A stretch of DNA of 64,000 nt. Source: Acanthosepion esculentum. Taxonomy: Eukaryota > Mollusca > Cephalopoda > Sepiida > Sepiidae. Both the position numbers and the translations under genes were made by a program. Positions within the stretch are counted from its first letter, which is position 1, and each line of letters begins with the position of its first letter. The notes beneath the pieces are model-generated. The model did not search any database. It saw only the letters and a list, made by a program, of their open reading frames with translations, and was not told the DNA's origin. The DNA is taken from positions 47,963,737 through 48,027,736 of the forward strand of contig OZ038517.1 of NCBI GenBank assembly GCA_964036315.1, read 5' to 3'. Of the stretch, positions 11,170-21,889 are shown one piece after another.

Positions 11170-11560
11170 CGTTTCCATTCGTTTTTTTCTTTCTTTCTCT
11201 CATTTAGCTTCGTGTCTTTTCTATCTTTGTCAGTCTATTCATATCTTTATCTTTCTTTCTCTAAGTTAATTTGTCTTTCCGTTTTAATTTTTTTTTCACT
11301 TTGTTCATGTTACGTTTTTCTTCCCTCTCTGGCCGTCTGGCTGAGATGAAAGTGTAGTTTCTGTTACCCAATTTTTCGCAGTAGTATTAGCCTTTTGTTT
11401 TATAAGGAAACATTCGGCTTTCATTGACCGAACGGCCAGTGCTGTCGGCATTTAAAATTTATCAAAATCTTTCTTTGAAAACAATGTTTGAGGAAAATAG
11501 GTTTCTCAAGTGCAGTAGCTGTTACCGCTCTTATCAGTACTCCGTCCTGCATATGATGAT
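11170..11560 (+). repeat. Dispersed repeat, first copy of a pair
   Basis: Blocks ATAAGGAAACATTCGGC, TTTCATTGACCGA, GGCCAGTGC and TTTCTCAAG recur in the same order and orientation at 12770-13030. The pair brackets the LTR-like element and family A copy 3. The 5' part is T/C-rich. Confidence 0.6.
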
Positions 11561-11612
11561 AATGTAGCTGGCCCCTAAACGACGAGGTTTCCAAATACGT
11601 TGTGGACGTGCA

Positions 11613-12356
11613 TGTTTGCGGGTCCCGCCACAATTATTTTATTTTGTCTAGGAAAAGTTTTGGAAAGGATCATGCCATTATGCTGGAGGTGTCTATCCAA
11701 TGCGGTGGTCACAATGCAATTTATATTTGACGTAAAATAGGACATGGTATAAAATACAAGACAGAACGTAATGATTCGAAACATAACAACTGAATTTATC
11801 AAGTGTTTCATGTACATGCATATAAACTGAAAGGTTTGAAAGAGTTATGTCTCTTAGATTTGGAGATATTTGTATCTGAGCTCATAAAGATTAGATTAAC
11901 TATTAAACTGTACTTTAGAAGATTGAGTTCGTGTTGAATGTTAGGAATTGTCTATTGGACCAGAAGAGTTTAGAAGTGTTTAAGAGTTGTACTTGCGTGA
12001 TTGTTGCAAAGTTCTTTTACGTCTGACTGCATTAGTCAAGACGTGAGTTCTTTAAGGGTCACATTTTGGCAGCAGAGGTGAGACGTACGAGTGACGACGA
12101 AGAAGAGGGAGAGAGAGAGAGAGAGAACGAGAATTACTCGTGTTTGGTTTTTATAATCTGTTGTATCACGTGACTGGCTCAAACTTAGTTGGCGCGAAAA
12201 CAGACTTGTCGCGTGCAGGCGACTTGATTGGTCGAAACTGACCAATCAACGAGCTAGATTGAAGGTGATTAACCAATGAATACTGGTTGTATATTTTGTA
12301 TGTATGATGGTGGTGAAAATCACAACAGGAAGAGTGCATTTCCCAGGTAACTGGCA
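11613..12356 (-). mobile_element. Solo LTR-like element, copy 1
   Basis: Homologous along its length with 17823-18552 (minus) and 24105-24752 (plus). Read on the minus strand it begins TGCCAG, has several CCAAT boxes (ACCAATC, GACCAATCAA), a CACGTGA, a TATA box at 12155-12148 and a pyrimidine-rich downstream stretch, and ends near CCGCAAACA. This is an LTR layout with no internal coding region, so a solo LTR is the best reading. Flanking ACGTG and GCGTG may be remnants of a short target duplication. Confidence 0.65.
12148..12155 (-). promoter_or_regulatory. TATA box of solo LTR copy 1
   Basis: TATAAAAA on the minus strand, with inverted CCAAT motifs about 80-120 bases upstream, in the same place as in the copy at 24105-24752. 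Confidence 0.5.
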
Positions 12357-12389
12357 GGCGTGGAAGATTCCACAATAAACTACATCCGC

Positions 12390-12548
12390 GTCCTGAGTAA
12401 GTCGATAAACTACGTCCAAAAGCAAGACTTCTAATCAGGAGGTTTTGAAGAGCGTGGAATCACCTCTTAATTGCTGGTGGTCCCAGGTGAACCCTGACCC
12501 GGGCTGGTAGCACCTGTTAAGGTGCCAGCTATGGGTAAATAGTTGATT
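12390..12548 (-). repeat. Dispersed repeat family A, copy 3
   Basis: On the minus strand: ATTTACCCATAGCTGGCACC, GGTGCTACCAGCCCGGGTC, CAGCAATTAAGAGGTG, CTGATTAGAAGTCTTG and GGACGTAGTTTATCG. It abuts the ATTACCAGCAAT minisatellite, as copies 4 and 5 do. Confidence 0.75.
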
Positions 12549-12559
12549 ATTAACAGCAG

Positions 12560-12680
12560 TACATTTTAGAAAAATTATATTATTATATTACCAACAATAC
12601 TTTTTTGAAAAATATTACCAGCAATACATTTTGAAAAAAATTTGCCAGCATTAAATAGTCCATTGAGGTTGATCTGCCGT
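12560..12680 (+). repeat. ATTACCAGCAAT minisatellite, about 30-bp unit
   Basis: Three units of TTACCAGCAATACATTTTTGA type end in TTAAATAGTCCATTGAGG and TTGATCTGCCG. Longer versions lie at 45540-45828 (inverse) and 53395-53650. Confidence 0.7.
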
Positions 12681-12769
12681 ATAACAAACCAAACTCTTAT
12701 CAGTACTGACCGGGTTTTCCTTCCTAACCTTTTCTTTGAATTAGTGTGGAATGTCAACATTCCCTCTTT

Positions 12770-13030
12770 CTCAGCATGCTTAGTGTGTTTCTATCGATAT
12801 CGGTATCCATATCTTTATCTTTCGATATCTAAGTTTATTTTGAACTCTCTTGTACTTATCTGTTTTATGGTAATGGGAGCCGTTTCTTTATAAGGAAACA
12901 TTCGGCATTCATTGACCGAGCAGCCAGTGCCATCGTCGGTTGAAATTTATAAAACCTTTCTCTTAAAATAATCTTTCAGGAAAGTATGTTTCTCAAGGCC
13001 AATAGCTGTTATCGCTCTTTCCACTAATGA
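12770..13030 (+). repeat. Dispersed repeat, second copy of a pair
   Basis: Direct copy of 11170-11560: ATAAGGAAACATTCGGC, ATTCATTGACCGAGCAG, TTTCTCAAGGCC, GCTGTTATCGCTC. Confidence 0.6.
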
Positions 13031-13216
13031 TGGGTTTTTCATTCGTAACCTTTTGTTGGAAAGGAAACTTGTCAGAAAAATATGCGTCCCCCTCAGGATG
13101 CGAACATGCGACCACTATGTCATTGGATCTGGTGTGCTTGACCGCTCGGATAAGTAAGACTTCCAGTCAAAAAGGGCCCGAATAGTGCGATTTTATCACA
13201 CACTCCCTGTTGATTC

Positions 13217-14060
13217 TCAAAACGTCCATATCTGCTCTGTATCGTATCCTAACGTAAACAAGGACAATTTTTTATAGGAATATATTGTTGTTTTTCTTAA
13301 GCTTTTCACCCCAAGCAAGGCTGGAAGCACGCAAGGGGTTACAGAAGATTTGGAGCGAGAGCAGATAGGAGTGTTAGAGGAAAGGATGTGGAGAAGGATA
13401 GTGGATAGATCAAGGCAAGGGGTTGCAGAAGATTTGGAGCGAGAGCAGATAGGAGTGAAAGAGGATAGGATGTGGAGAAGGATAGTGGATAGATCAGGGC
13501 AACTGGAGATGTCGATTGACGTTACATTTGAATAGTTGGAGATTATAGTTGTCAGGGAAACAGGAATAAGGAAGGGATTCAGGCGAGAGGTGCGAGATAT
13601 GAAGCTATTGGAGTAGAAGAGACGTCTACATTTAACAGTTTCAACAGTGAAAGGATGGGAGCGGGATGCCAGCCTCGTAGGACGCATGAATTCATGAAGC
13701 CTGGGAACCAGCGAAAGCAGATCATCGGAGCAATTACCGTGAAAGTATTTGTAAAAAAGACAGAGCGAGGCGACGGCGCGTCTGTGAGAGAGCGACTGCC
13801 GACGAGATGACAGACCAGGGCCAATTACGTTTCATACCCGTTTCTGGATCTTATCAAGAACCCCGAGGCAAACAGAAGGGGCTCCAGACCATATATGGCA
13901 GCAATACTCCATGCAAGGGCGAATGGTTGATTTGTAGATTTGAAGGATCGATTCCGGGGAGAAAAATTTCCTTGCCCGGCAGAGGGAGCCAACTTTCCTT
14001 GCGGTGGATGAAGCAATTGATTCAATGTATTTGCTCCATCTCAGGTCAGCAGACAGCGTG
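13217..14060 (-). pseudogene. LINE RT C-terminal fragment (Jockey/CR1-like)
   Basis: On the minus strand, pieces of the RT thumb and C-terminus appear in order across frameshifts: a segment equivalent to CMEYCCHIWPGAPS, LQPLSHRRAVASLC, then SHPFTVETVKCRRLFYSNSF and ISRTSRL. The ORF ends with NVTSIDISSCPDLS. Inside lies a ~90-bp direct duplication (13343-13430 and 13431-13510), giving LDLSTILLHILSS with TPICSRSKSS twice. The same family lies at 20700-21515. 5'-truncated, as usual for LINEs. Confidence 0.8.
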
Positions 14061-14139
14061 AGACCGAGTTGTTATGTTTAATTTATGTTGTTTAAACATT
14101 ATTTTTGATAGTATAAGCTCTGTTTTTTTTTTTTTAATT

Positions 14140-15182
14140 AAGCGGTATTTTTATCCAACTACATTCTTTCTTTCTTTCTTTCACTTTCTCTATTTTTCAT
14201 TTTTTCTTCTTCCTTCCTCTTCTTTACTTTTTAATGTTTCCTCCTTCTTTTCCCTTTCCTTCTTTCTGCATATATTTATCATCCTGATGTTCCTCTTGAT
14301 GCATAATTAATTTTCTTTCCCCAACTATAACAAAAAAAATTGTCTTGATCTTAGCTGACTCTCTCTCTCTCTCTCTCTCCCCCCAAATCGTTAGCTTGAG
14401 ATCTTTCTTTCCTCAGCTTTCTTTCTTGTCTTTTGCTAGTGTTGACCTATTCTTTGTATCTTTCATTCTTTCTTTCTAGTACTCTCTCCATTTCACTATT
14501 CCAACTATTCTTTCTTTCTTTCCAAACTTCTTTGTATCCTCCCTGTCTAGACTCTCTTATCTCTCTTCACTCTCTCCTAATCCTAACATTTCCTTTCCAC
14601 ACTCTTCACGCTTTCTTTCTTATCCCTCCTGTCCCGACGCACTTTCTTCCACTCCCTCCCTTTTTCCTCAAATTTTTAACTTTGTATCTTTCTTTCCAAG
14701 CTTCTTCCTTTTCCTTTCTATAATTTCGTTTTTCTTTCTTTCTTTCTTTTTTCTTTCTTTCTTTCTTTCTTATCTCTCCTGTCCAAGATTACTCACTTCA
14801 CTCCCTCTCTTTTTCAAATTTCTAACTTGATATCTTCTCTTTCCAAGACTTCCTTTCTTTCTTTCTTTCTTTCTTTCTTTTTTCTTTCTTATCTCTCCTG
14901 TCCAAGATTACTCACTTCACTCCCTCTCTTTCTCAAATTTCTAACTTGATATCTTCTCTTTCCAAGGCCCTCCCTCTTTCTTTCTTTCTTTCTTATCTCT
15001 CCTGTCCAAGACCACTCACTTCACTCCCTCTCTTTCTCAAATTTCTAACTTGATATCTTCTCTTTCCAAGACCCTCCCTCTTTCTTTCTTTCTTTCTTTT
15101 CTCTCCTTCCCAAGACCACTCACTTCACTCCCTCTCTTTTTCAAATTTCTAACTTGATATCTTCTCTTTCCAAGACCCTCCC

Positions 15183-15230
<48 letters not shown>

Positions 15231-15314
15231 TTCTCTCCTTCCCAAGACCACTCACTTCACTCCCTCTCTTTTTCAAATTTCTAACTTGATATCTTCTCTT
15301 TCCAAGACCCTCCC

Positions 15315-15374
<60 letters not shown>

Positions 15375-15698
15375 TTCTCTCCTTCCCAAGACCACTCACT
15401 TCGCTTCCTCTCTTTCTCAAATTTCTAACTTGATATCTTCTCTTTCCAAGACCCTCCCTCTTTCTTTCTTTCTTTCTTCATCTCAACTGTTCATGTCCAC
15501 TCCCACTCTCTCTTTCTCAATTTCCTAACTTGATATCTTTCCTTGTTAAGCTCCTCACTCACATTTTCTTTCTTTCTTTCTTTTATACTCCCCCTGTCCA
15601 AGACAACACCATTAACACTTTTGCTCTCTCTTTTTCTGAAATTCCTAACTTAAGATCTCTCACTTCAAATCAGTTCTTTCTTCCTTCCTTCCTTCATT

Positions 15699-15729
<31 letters not shown>

Positions 15730-15860
15730 GTATTTATGTGTTTTTTCTTTCTTTCTTCAAACTCTTAAATTTAAAACTTCTCTCTCTCTCTCTCAAACAA
15801 GTTTGGAAATATTTATTTTCCAAGAACTTTCCTCTGTCTTTCTCTCTCTCGTTTTTTTTT
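14140..15860 (+). repeat. 1.7-kb polypyrimidine tract with (CTTT)n-bearing tandem units
   Basis: Nearly all C/T on the plus strand. (CTTT)n blocks alternate with a conserved spacer containing CAAGACCACTCACTTCACTC and CTAACTTGATATCTTCTC, giving units of about 100-165 bp from 14770 to 15480. Units differ mainly in CTTT copy number. The long strand asymmetry could favour triplex (H-DNA) structures. Open frames here (FLSFFLSF, KERKKERK) are translated repeat. Confidence 0.95.
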
Positions 15861-16013
15861 TCACAGACTCCTGGCTTAAAATCTTTTCCATCAAAGCCCC
15901 ACGACCATTCGCTGACTAACCTAATCAACTGACACTAATTTTAATTTTCCTCTGGCCTCTCCTGGTCATATTTCAAGCGATAAATACTCAAGGGGAAATC
16001 AATGAAAGTTCAA

Positions 16014-16018
<5 letters not shown>

Positions 16019-16069
<51 letters not shown>
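16019..16069. repeat. (TA)n microsatellite
   Basis: About 25 TA units, followed by GCACGCGC. Confidence 0.98.
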
Positions 16070-16073
<4 letters not shown>

Positions 16074-16350
16074 GCGCAACTTCTTCAGTAGAAACTGGCC
16101 ACTGAGGCTATTGAATTGTTCAACAAGTATAAACAGGATGGCCTTTCGTTAATTAAAAAGGTCTAATAATTATAAATATGATCGATAGAAGAAAAGGGAG
16201 GAGAGAAATAATTGAAATAATAAGAAAGGAAGAAAAAAAATGTCGGTGATAACATCCATCATGCATTTCATGATAATCGGGAAACGAAAAGGAAAAATAA
16301 GGCTACGTTCAAGATGATGATTATCATCGATGCATCAGAGAAAGAGGGAA
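16070..16350. other. No gene seen
   Basis: AG-rich unique-looking DNA with GATGATTATCATCGATGC-type repeats near 16315-16340. Confidence 0.45.
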
Positions 16351-16535
16351 AAATGGATAAATTGTCGTCTAAATGACGCAAAAATTAAAATGACACCGAC
16401 ATCTCATTGTAGCAGAGGTGCAGGGTGCGATGGATAAATTGTCGTCTAAATGACTCAAAAATGAAAATAGCACCCCATTTTAACAGAGACGCAGGGTGCG
16501 ATGGATAAATTGTCGTCTAAGTTATGCAAAATAAT
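16351..16535 (+). repeat. Mariner terminal repeat, 2.5 tandem copies
   Basis: Three copies of GATGGATAAATTGTCGTCTAA at about 16352, 16430 and 16500, each followed by AAAATGAAAAT or a variant; the first two continue into ATCTCATT-type bases and AGAG. GCAGGGTGCGATGGATAAA looks like the transposon terminus. The same terminal sequence heads every monomer of the satellite at 56955-61215, so this is an independent, older copy with a ~75-bp unit. Confidence 0.75.
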
Positions 16536-16883
16536 CTGTGTACAAGTCAAAAGACTTACTGAGAGTTTGAAAGGTTATCTTTCTTTGAACAGATATTTTA
16601 TATTGAAATTGGTTGCGTATTCAAGTTGTAATTTTGTTTGAAATAATATATATTGCTTGAGAATTATTGGTAGACTGATATTATGTCAACAGAAATTTTA
16701 AAGTTAAGTCTGAAATATGAAATTTCATAACGTAGGTTCTAGTGTTAAATAAAATTTTTTGCGCTCCTCACTGACGAGTATGAATGATGTAGGATATTGA
16801 CTTGATAATTTCGCTTATTAAAATGTTTAAATCGAAGTAACAATAGTGTGAGCCAGATATACTTGATAACATGGGACTTGGGC

Positions 16884-17010
16884 ATATTCAAAAAATTGCG
16901 GCGAAATTGTTTTACGGCAAAAATTCTATACGGCAAAGTTTTCTGAGGCGAATTTTCCTATGACAAAAATGTTTACGGTCAATGTTTCTTACGCATAACA
17001 TTTCAGATTT
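16884..17010 (+). repeat. Degenerate ~25-bp minisatellite
   Basis: Five or so loose repeats of TACGGCAAAAATTCTA type (TTTTACGGCAAAAATT, CTATACGGCAAAGTTT, GAGGCGAATTTTCC, ATGACAAAAATG). Confidence 0.5.
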
Positions 17011-17149
17011 TATTGCTGTCTGTTCATGTAATCGTGGCAACACCCCGAGTAGGAAAACTGCCAAACAATTAGGACTCTTATCTATGCTAGGCTACAGTGA
17101 ATAATATCTCTTCAGGGCGAGAGCCTATTCTAGTCAAATTCGCTTTAGA

Positions 17150-17570
17150 GTCTGTCTATATTTCTGAGATGAGGTATTATGTACAGTATTTACATTAGTC
17201 GGACTATTGTCCTCATCTTTGTCGCCATATTTGTCACAATGTTTCGGCCGCTGTACACTCCTCAAGGACACATGGCACAGTGGATAAAGGCGTTGGTTAG
17301 ATCCAGTGACAGACCCAAAGAGTGTCAGTTCAATACCCGGTTAAGGCAGTGGAGAACTTTCAGAGGGAAAATTAGCAGGAGATAACTGATAACTGACATC
17401 CATCAAATATGGCACGTGGAACTAGAACAGTCTACCCCAGTGATCGAAATAAAGGGTTCGGTTCGAAATTCCAACCACCTGAAGAAGGCCGGAGCGTACA
17501 ACGGCCGAAACGTTGTGACAAATATGGCGACAAAGATGAGTACAATAGTCCGACTAATGTAAATTCGCTT
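17150..17570 (+). mobile_element. Foldback composite: tRNA-like head plus hammerhead-like end
   Basis: A short inverted arm (17150-17260) is followed by ACACATGGCACAGTGGATAA (A-box-like), GTGTCAGTTCAATACCCGG (B-box-like) and a ~130-base body. Then come CTGAAGA (17479-17485), a GGCCG/CGGCC stem and GAAA (17507-17510) with CGTTGTGAC. CCACC/GTTGTG ends could form a short stem I, and stem III would be two pairs, as in the minimal hammerheads of Penelope-like elements. The same junction (GCTGTACACTCCTCAAGG) recurs at 62030-62580, so the composite itself moved or was copied. Confidence 0.65.
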
Positions 17571-17822
17571 TAGTATTTAAAGAACTGACCAAACTGGAAG
17601 ATGTCAAAACCAAATTAAATGTCGACCAAACAATAAAACCAGTGTCACAACATCTGCGTCGTATTGCCCTTCGATGTTCGAAAAAGGTTGATAGAATTTC
17701 CTGGCTGAGACATCATCGAACTAGTTACGGGGCCCAACTCCTGGGTTTCGCCATTAATAGCAGTACCCCAGGATAATGATGTCAGATTAGTAGCTGATAT
17801 GCGAAAAGCTAACCCTGCCATT
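17571..17822 (+). pseudogene. Ty3/gypsy pol, start of reverse transcriptase (fragment A)
   Basis: The translation gives KLEDVKTKLNVDQ, PVSQHLRRIAL and, after frameshifts, DNDVRLVADMRKANPA. This is the N-terminal RT block of gypsy-type LTR retrotransposons, up to the VRLCVDMR motif. It stops exactly where the LTR-like insertion begins and resumes at 18553. RT copies the element RNA in the cytoplasmic particle. No gag, protease or integrase is seen nearby. Confidence 0.8.
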
Positions 17823-18552
17823 GTTGGGGATGTGTGGTGTGTTAGAAGGTATCAGAAGGTTTAATTGTATGAAGGCTTAGCAATGGGCGTGTTCGTTTAA
17901 TTTTCATCCACAACAAATAATACAAGACAGAACGTAATGGTTCAAAACATAACATTTGATTTTATTTGTTTTGATGTACATGCATATAAGCTAAAGTTTT
18001 GATAGAGTTACGTCTCTTAGATTTGGGAAATATTCGTACCGGAGCTCACGGAGTTGAATTAATTATTAAACTGTAGTTTTAGAAGAATAAAGTTCCTGTT
18101 GCATGTTAGGAAATGTGAGTTGGAAAAGTTGGTAAGAGTTCAGAAGAGTTAAGAGTTCGTACTTGCGTGAATGTTGGTAATGTTCTTTAACGTCTGACCG
18201 CCAGGTTAAGACGAGAGTTCTTGAAGGTCACATTTTGGCAGCAAGGAAGGAGACGCGAGAGACTCGAGAGAGAGTGGAGAGTGGAGTGAGAGAGATTACT
18301 CGTGTTTTGTTTATATAAGACAGTGTATCACGTGATCGGCTCCTAGATTGGTGAGCGAGAAAACAGATTTGTCGCGTGCAGGCGATTTGATTGGTCAGAA
18401 TTGACCAATCAGCGAGCTAGTTTTGAGGAGATTAGCCAATGAATGCTTGTCGTACGATCTGTATGTATGTATGTATGTATGTGTGTGTGTGTGTGATGGT
18501 GATGATAATCACTGCAGGGGAAGAGTGCATTTTCCCGCAGGGGATATGTAGC
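17823..18552 (-). mobile_element. Solo LTR-like element, copy 2, nested in gypsy RT
   Basis: On the minus strand it starts TGCTACATATCCCC and ends CATCCCCAACA, with CCAAT boxes (GACCAATCAA, ACCAATC), a CACGTGA, a TATATAAAC box and an AAATGTGACCTTC block shared with the other copies. It splits the gypsy RT between DMRKAN and the IKRNHCPLPT block, which are adjacent in the family. A (TGTA)n/(TG)n run at 18461-18495 is a later expansion. No exact target duplication is visible. Confidence 0.7.
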
Positions 18553-18920
18553 AAATATGGATGATTCCATCACCATAAAAAGAAATCACTGCCCTTTACC
18601 CACACGAGGAGTTACTTGAAAAGTACAATGGTTGTACGCTATTTAGCAAAATTGACTTAAAACATGGATATCATCGGATTAAATTGGATGAGACATCTTG
18701 TTATACTACTAACTTTATTACTTATATTGATTTGTTGTTATAAAAAGTTGGTACAAGGAACAACTTCAGCATTTGAAGAATATCGAAATTGCATAAGAGA
18801 GTTGTTTAAAATTGAATAAGACTTCAGATGTTATTTTAATTGGCGGTGTAAATCAAGAGGAACACGATCGAAATCTGAAGGCTTGTTTGAGAATTTTTCA
18901 AGAAAATAACCTTGTAGAGG
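18553..18920 (+). pseudogene. Ty3/gypsy reverse transcriptase, fragment B
   Basis: After a frameshift: ELLEKYNGCTLFSKIDLKHG, YHRIKLDETSCYTTNF, a KLVQGTTSAFEEY block and SDVILIGGVNQEEHDRNLKA. These are the palm blocks of gypsy RT. The catalytic DD-containing block is changed (SDVIL where the family has a second D) and frameshifts separate the blocks, so it is inactive. Confidence 0.8.
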
Positions 18921-19049
18921 ACCGGGTGTGTTTGCGTGTTGTTGTATTAGAAACACGTGTGTAACTCCTGGTAGAATATTAAAAGGTCCAACTACAAGAA
19001 AATTGCCGGACTCAAGTTAAGTCCAACTGAAGATAAAGAAGACAAACAA

Positions 19050-19105
<56 letters not shown>

Positions 19106-19376
19106 AAATATATGTATTAAACAAAACAATTTTTCAATGGAAAATAACATTTGTGTGTGAGTTAACATTGGTGTTTGTTCTTTGGTGAATGTTCGTACGT
19201 ACGTGTATGTGTGTATAATGTTCATGGCGTCTCCCACAAATGGGAAAACATGGATCTTCTAAGATAGCTTACATTGTAGTCGCTGAAATGAAGAAATGTA
19301 AAAGAGAACGAGGGGAGAAGTCGCACATTATTTATAGTATAGGGAGAATGACCCCCTAGTGACAATTTGGAAATTA
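18921..19376. other. Insertion or decayed segment inside the gypsy relic, with (TA)n
   Basis: RT homology is lost here and resumes at 19377. It holds a (TA)n array at 19056-19102 and a TACGTACGTGTATGTGTG stretch at 19193-19213. Nothing else is recognised. Confidence 0.5.
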
Positions 19377-20152
19377 AGGAAGAGCTAACTCCGACAACCT
19401 ACGGCAGACTTTGAGAAATGCGAGTTTAATGTTCCAGAAATCACGTTTTGGTGGCATAGTACTTCTAATAAGGGCATTCAACCTGCTGAGAATAAAATTC
19501 GAGCAATCAAAAAAATTCAAGGAACCTAGTTCAACTATAGTTTTCTTAGACAAATAAATTATTTAGGTAAATTGATAAGGAATTTAATTTATCATCTGAA
19601 ACGGAAGTACTTACAAAATTGCTACGGAAGGGAGCTAAATCGATATGGACTGACGCTGAATGTGAAAATTCTATTAAACTAAAAAATGGTGCCACGAATG
19701 ATACTGTGATGGCCAATTTTAAACCGGGCCTTAAGACTATCTTAATTGTGAATGCTTGACCAAAAGGACTTGGCGGCCATTCCAGCCCAAAGACAAACGG
19801 ATGATAGCGTGCGACCTGCGGCTGGTGTTAACTCTCACTCAACAGGAGCGAGCTACAGTCAAACTGAAAGAGAGGCTATATTAGCTGTTGCTTTTGACTG
19901 TGAAAAATTCTGCTTATTCTGTTCGGTTGTCATTATCGAAATATTGTCAGACCATGAACCTTTGAAAATTCTGTGCCATCATTCAGGAAGGCCATCGCCC
20001 CATATTTTAAGATGGGGATTACGGTTACAGAGTTACTCTTTTACAATCAAATACATTCTTGGATCCTTGAACCCCGCGGACATATTATCTATTAAACCAG
20101 TTCAAAGTATTAAAGAAGACGCCAATAACAGTGATTCTTTAGAAATGCAATT
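19377..20152 (+). pseudogene. Ty3/gypsy RT connection and RNase H (fragment C)
   Basis: EKCEFNVPEITFWWHS and QPAENKIRAIKKIQ represent the end of RT. TNDTVMANFKPGLKTILIV leads into RNase H with YSQTEREAILAVAFDCEKF, SDHEPLKILCHHSGRP and LRLQSYSFTIKYILGSLNP. RNase H degrades the RNA strand of the hybrid during replication. An open frame covers 19752-20183, but upstream frames are broken and integrase is missing because the element at 20153 interrupts. GC and codon use resemble the surroundings. Confidence 0.85.
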
Positions 20153-20510
20153 ACAGATCGTGCCAGCTATTAGGGAGATGTGATTAAATATACTTTAATG
20201 TTTAAAAAAAATTATTCAGTATTATTATTGTTTAGGTAAGAAGCATTATAACATAGCACAAATAGCAATATTGTGGGAAAAGGAATTTTTGACAATATAC
20301 GCATTATTTACGTATTTATGTTTTTTTTTTTAACTTTTATCAAAAACGATATTCTTGTACATGTAGTTATGGATAATATTATACATTAATTAATAATGTT
20401 TTTAACTATTTGTGGTTAGTTGGTGACATTAATAGTTATCTGCTGATGTGTTAAAATCTTGGAATAATAAACATTTAAATTTAATCTGTCTGATAGATAT
20501 TGATTTTCTA
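20153..20510 (+). mobile_element. Nonautonomous TTAA-type element, copy without the inner MITE
   Basis: A ~355-bp noncoding unit, inverse to 61255-61856. Shared blocks: CAGATC, AGGGAGATGTGATTAA, ATTATTATTGTTTAGGTAA, TTATCAAAAACGA, CATGTAGTTATGGATAAT and ATCTGCTGATGTGTTAAA. TTAA at 20184-20187 is the unoccupied target of the MITE present in the other copy. Both ends are near ATTA/CTAA, degenerate TTAA. Confidence 0.7.
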
Positions 20511-20544
20511 AGCGAGGCTTAGATGTGGCACATGGCCGAAAGTA

Positions 20545-20632
20545 TGGGACACCCAGTGAGAATCGAACTCACTACTCAGACGTAATTGTTCTAGCGAGAC
20601 AAGCTTGCTAACTATTACACCACCTCGAGGTA
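20545..20632 (-). mobile_element. tRNA-derived SINE head
   Basis: Minus strand: GAGGTGGTGTAATAGTTAGC (A-box region) and GAGTTCGATTCTCAC (B box) about 40 bases apart, then CTGGGTGTCCCATACTTTCGG. Stems do not form a full cloverleaf, so this is a SINE head rather than a tRNA gene. It could recruit RNA polymerase III. Confidence 0.65.
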
Positions 20633-20699
20633 CCCTATCTGTCTGATAGATATCCCGATCTGTTAAACCAAATAATCGCTTATACCTTTTCGAAAAATG

Positions 20700-21515
20700 T
20701 ATCTCTTTCAGAAGGCACGAAGAGGAGTGATAGGGGAAAGGGTGAAGAAAAGGTTAGGGGATAGATCAGGGCATCTGGAGACGTCGATTGACATTACATT
20801 TGAATAGTTGGAGATTATAACTATCAGGGAAACAACAAATGGGGAGGGAGTTCCACAGGCGAGAAGTGCGAGACATGAAGCTATTGGGGTAGAAGAGACG
20901 GCTACGTTTAAAAGTTTCGACAGTGAAAAGGTGAGAGCGAGATACCAGCCTAGTTGAGCGCTTAAATTCATGAAGTCTGGGAACCAGCGAAAGCAGCTCA
21001 TCCGAGCAGTTACCGTGAAAGTATTTATAAAAAAAAGACAGAGGGAGGCAACGGCACGTCTGTGAGAGAGCGGCTGCAGATGAGATGCCAGATCAGGGCC
21101 AATAACATTGCATATCCGTCTTTGGATTTTATCAAGGACATTGAGACAATTAGAAGGGGCTCCAGGCCATATATGGCAGCAATACTCCATGCAAGGGCGA
21201 ATTGTTGATTTGTAGATTTGAAGGATCGACTCCGGCGAGAAAAATTTCCTGGGGCGGCACAGGGAGCCAACTTTCCTTGCGGTGGACGAATCTATTGACT
21301 CAATGTATTTGTTCCATCTCAGGTCAGCAGTCAATGTGAGACCGAGTAGTCGCAAAGAGGTTCTCTTGTGGAGCTGAGCGTCAGACATTCTAATGGGAGA
21401 CAGGGATGGTTTTCTCTGGTGAGTAAAAGACAGCAGTTTTGTTTTTGAGGCATTAAAGTTAACCAGCCAATTCCTGCCCCAGTCCACAACCAACAAATTG
21501 GAGGTTCTTTTTTTG
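20700..21515 (-). pseudogene. LINE RT thumb and C-terminus (best-preserved copy)
   Basis: A 262-codon open frame (20708-21496) reads NWLVNFNASKTKLLSF, LRLLGLTLTADLRWNKYI, LQIYKSTIRPCMEYCCHIW, LDKIQRRICNVIG and LQPLSHRRAVASLCLFF, the region after the catalytic palm of Jockey/CR1-like RT. It then leaves frame; the true C-terminus (HPFTVETF, LFYPNSFMSRTS, ICCFPDSYNLQLF) continues in another frame to about 20850. 5'-truncated upstream of the thumb. The N-terminal endonuclease and palm are absent. Confidence 0.88.
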
Positions 21516-21536
21516 ATGACAGTGTAAGCTTAGAAG

Positions 21537-21620
21537 AGAGAATGGCGTTTCTAGATTCACAAAGAGAATGGCGTTTCTAGATTCACAAAGAGAATGGCGT
21601 TTCTAGATTCACAAAGAGAA
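21537..21620 (+). repeat. 26-bp minisatellite, three identical copies
   Basis: AGAGAATGGCGTTTCTAGAT units at 21537, 21563 and 21589, at the truncation point of the LINE. Confidence 0.9.
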
Positions 21621-21889
21621 TGGAAGAGCAACAATAGTGACGTTCCACCAGAAATCGAAGTTCACCGTTGCAGCATAGGGGCCATCTTATGTGAAAAAAA
21701 AAAATGGTTTTCTTACTCCCCTCCCCGCTAAAAAAAGTGGGGAATTATGGTGTACAAAAGGAGGTAATCCGCGCTTGAGGCGAGGGAAATAGAGAAATAG
21801 TTATGTGTCATGCGTGATACACGCTTAGGCAATCATGTACCTTTCGATACATGACTGACGAGGCAGATTTTTTCCCGCAGTAGGTTGCC

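Noticed and set aside
15037..15932. Frames of 124-129 codons (KERKKERK and FLSFFLSF)
   Set aside because: Translation of the (CTTT)n tract; no start context or homology.
16740..16790. CTGACGAGTATG as another hammerhead core
   Set aside because: No GAAA at the right spacing and no pairing stems.
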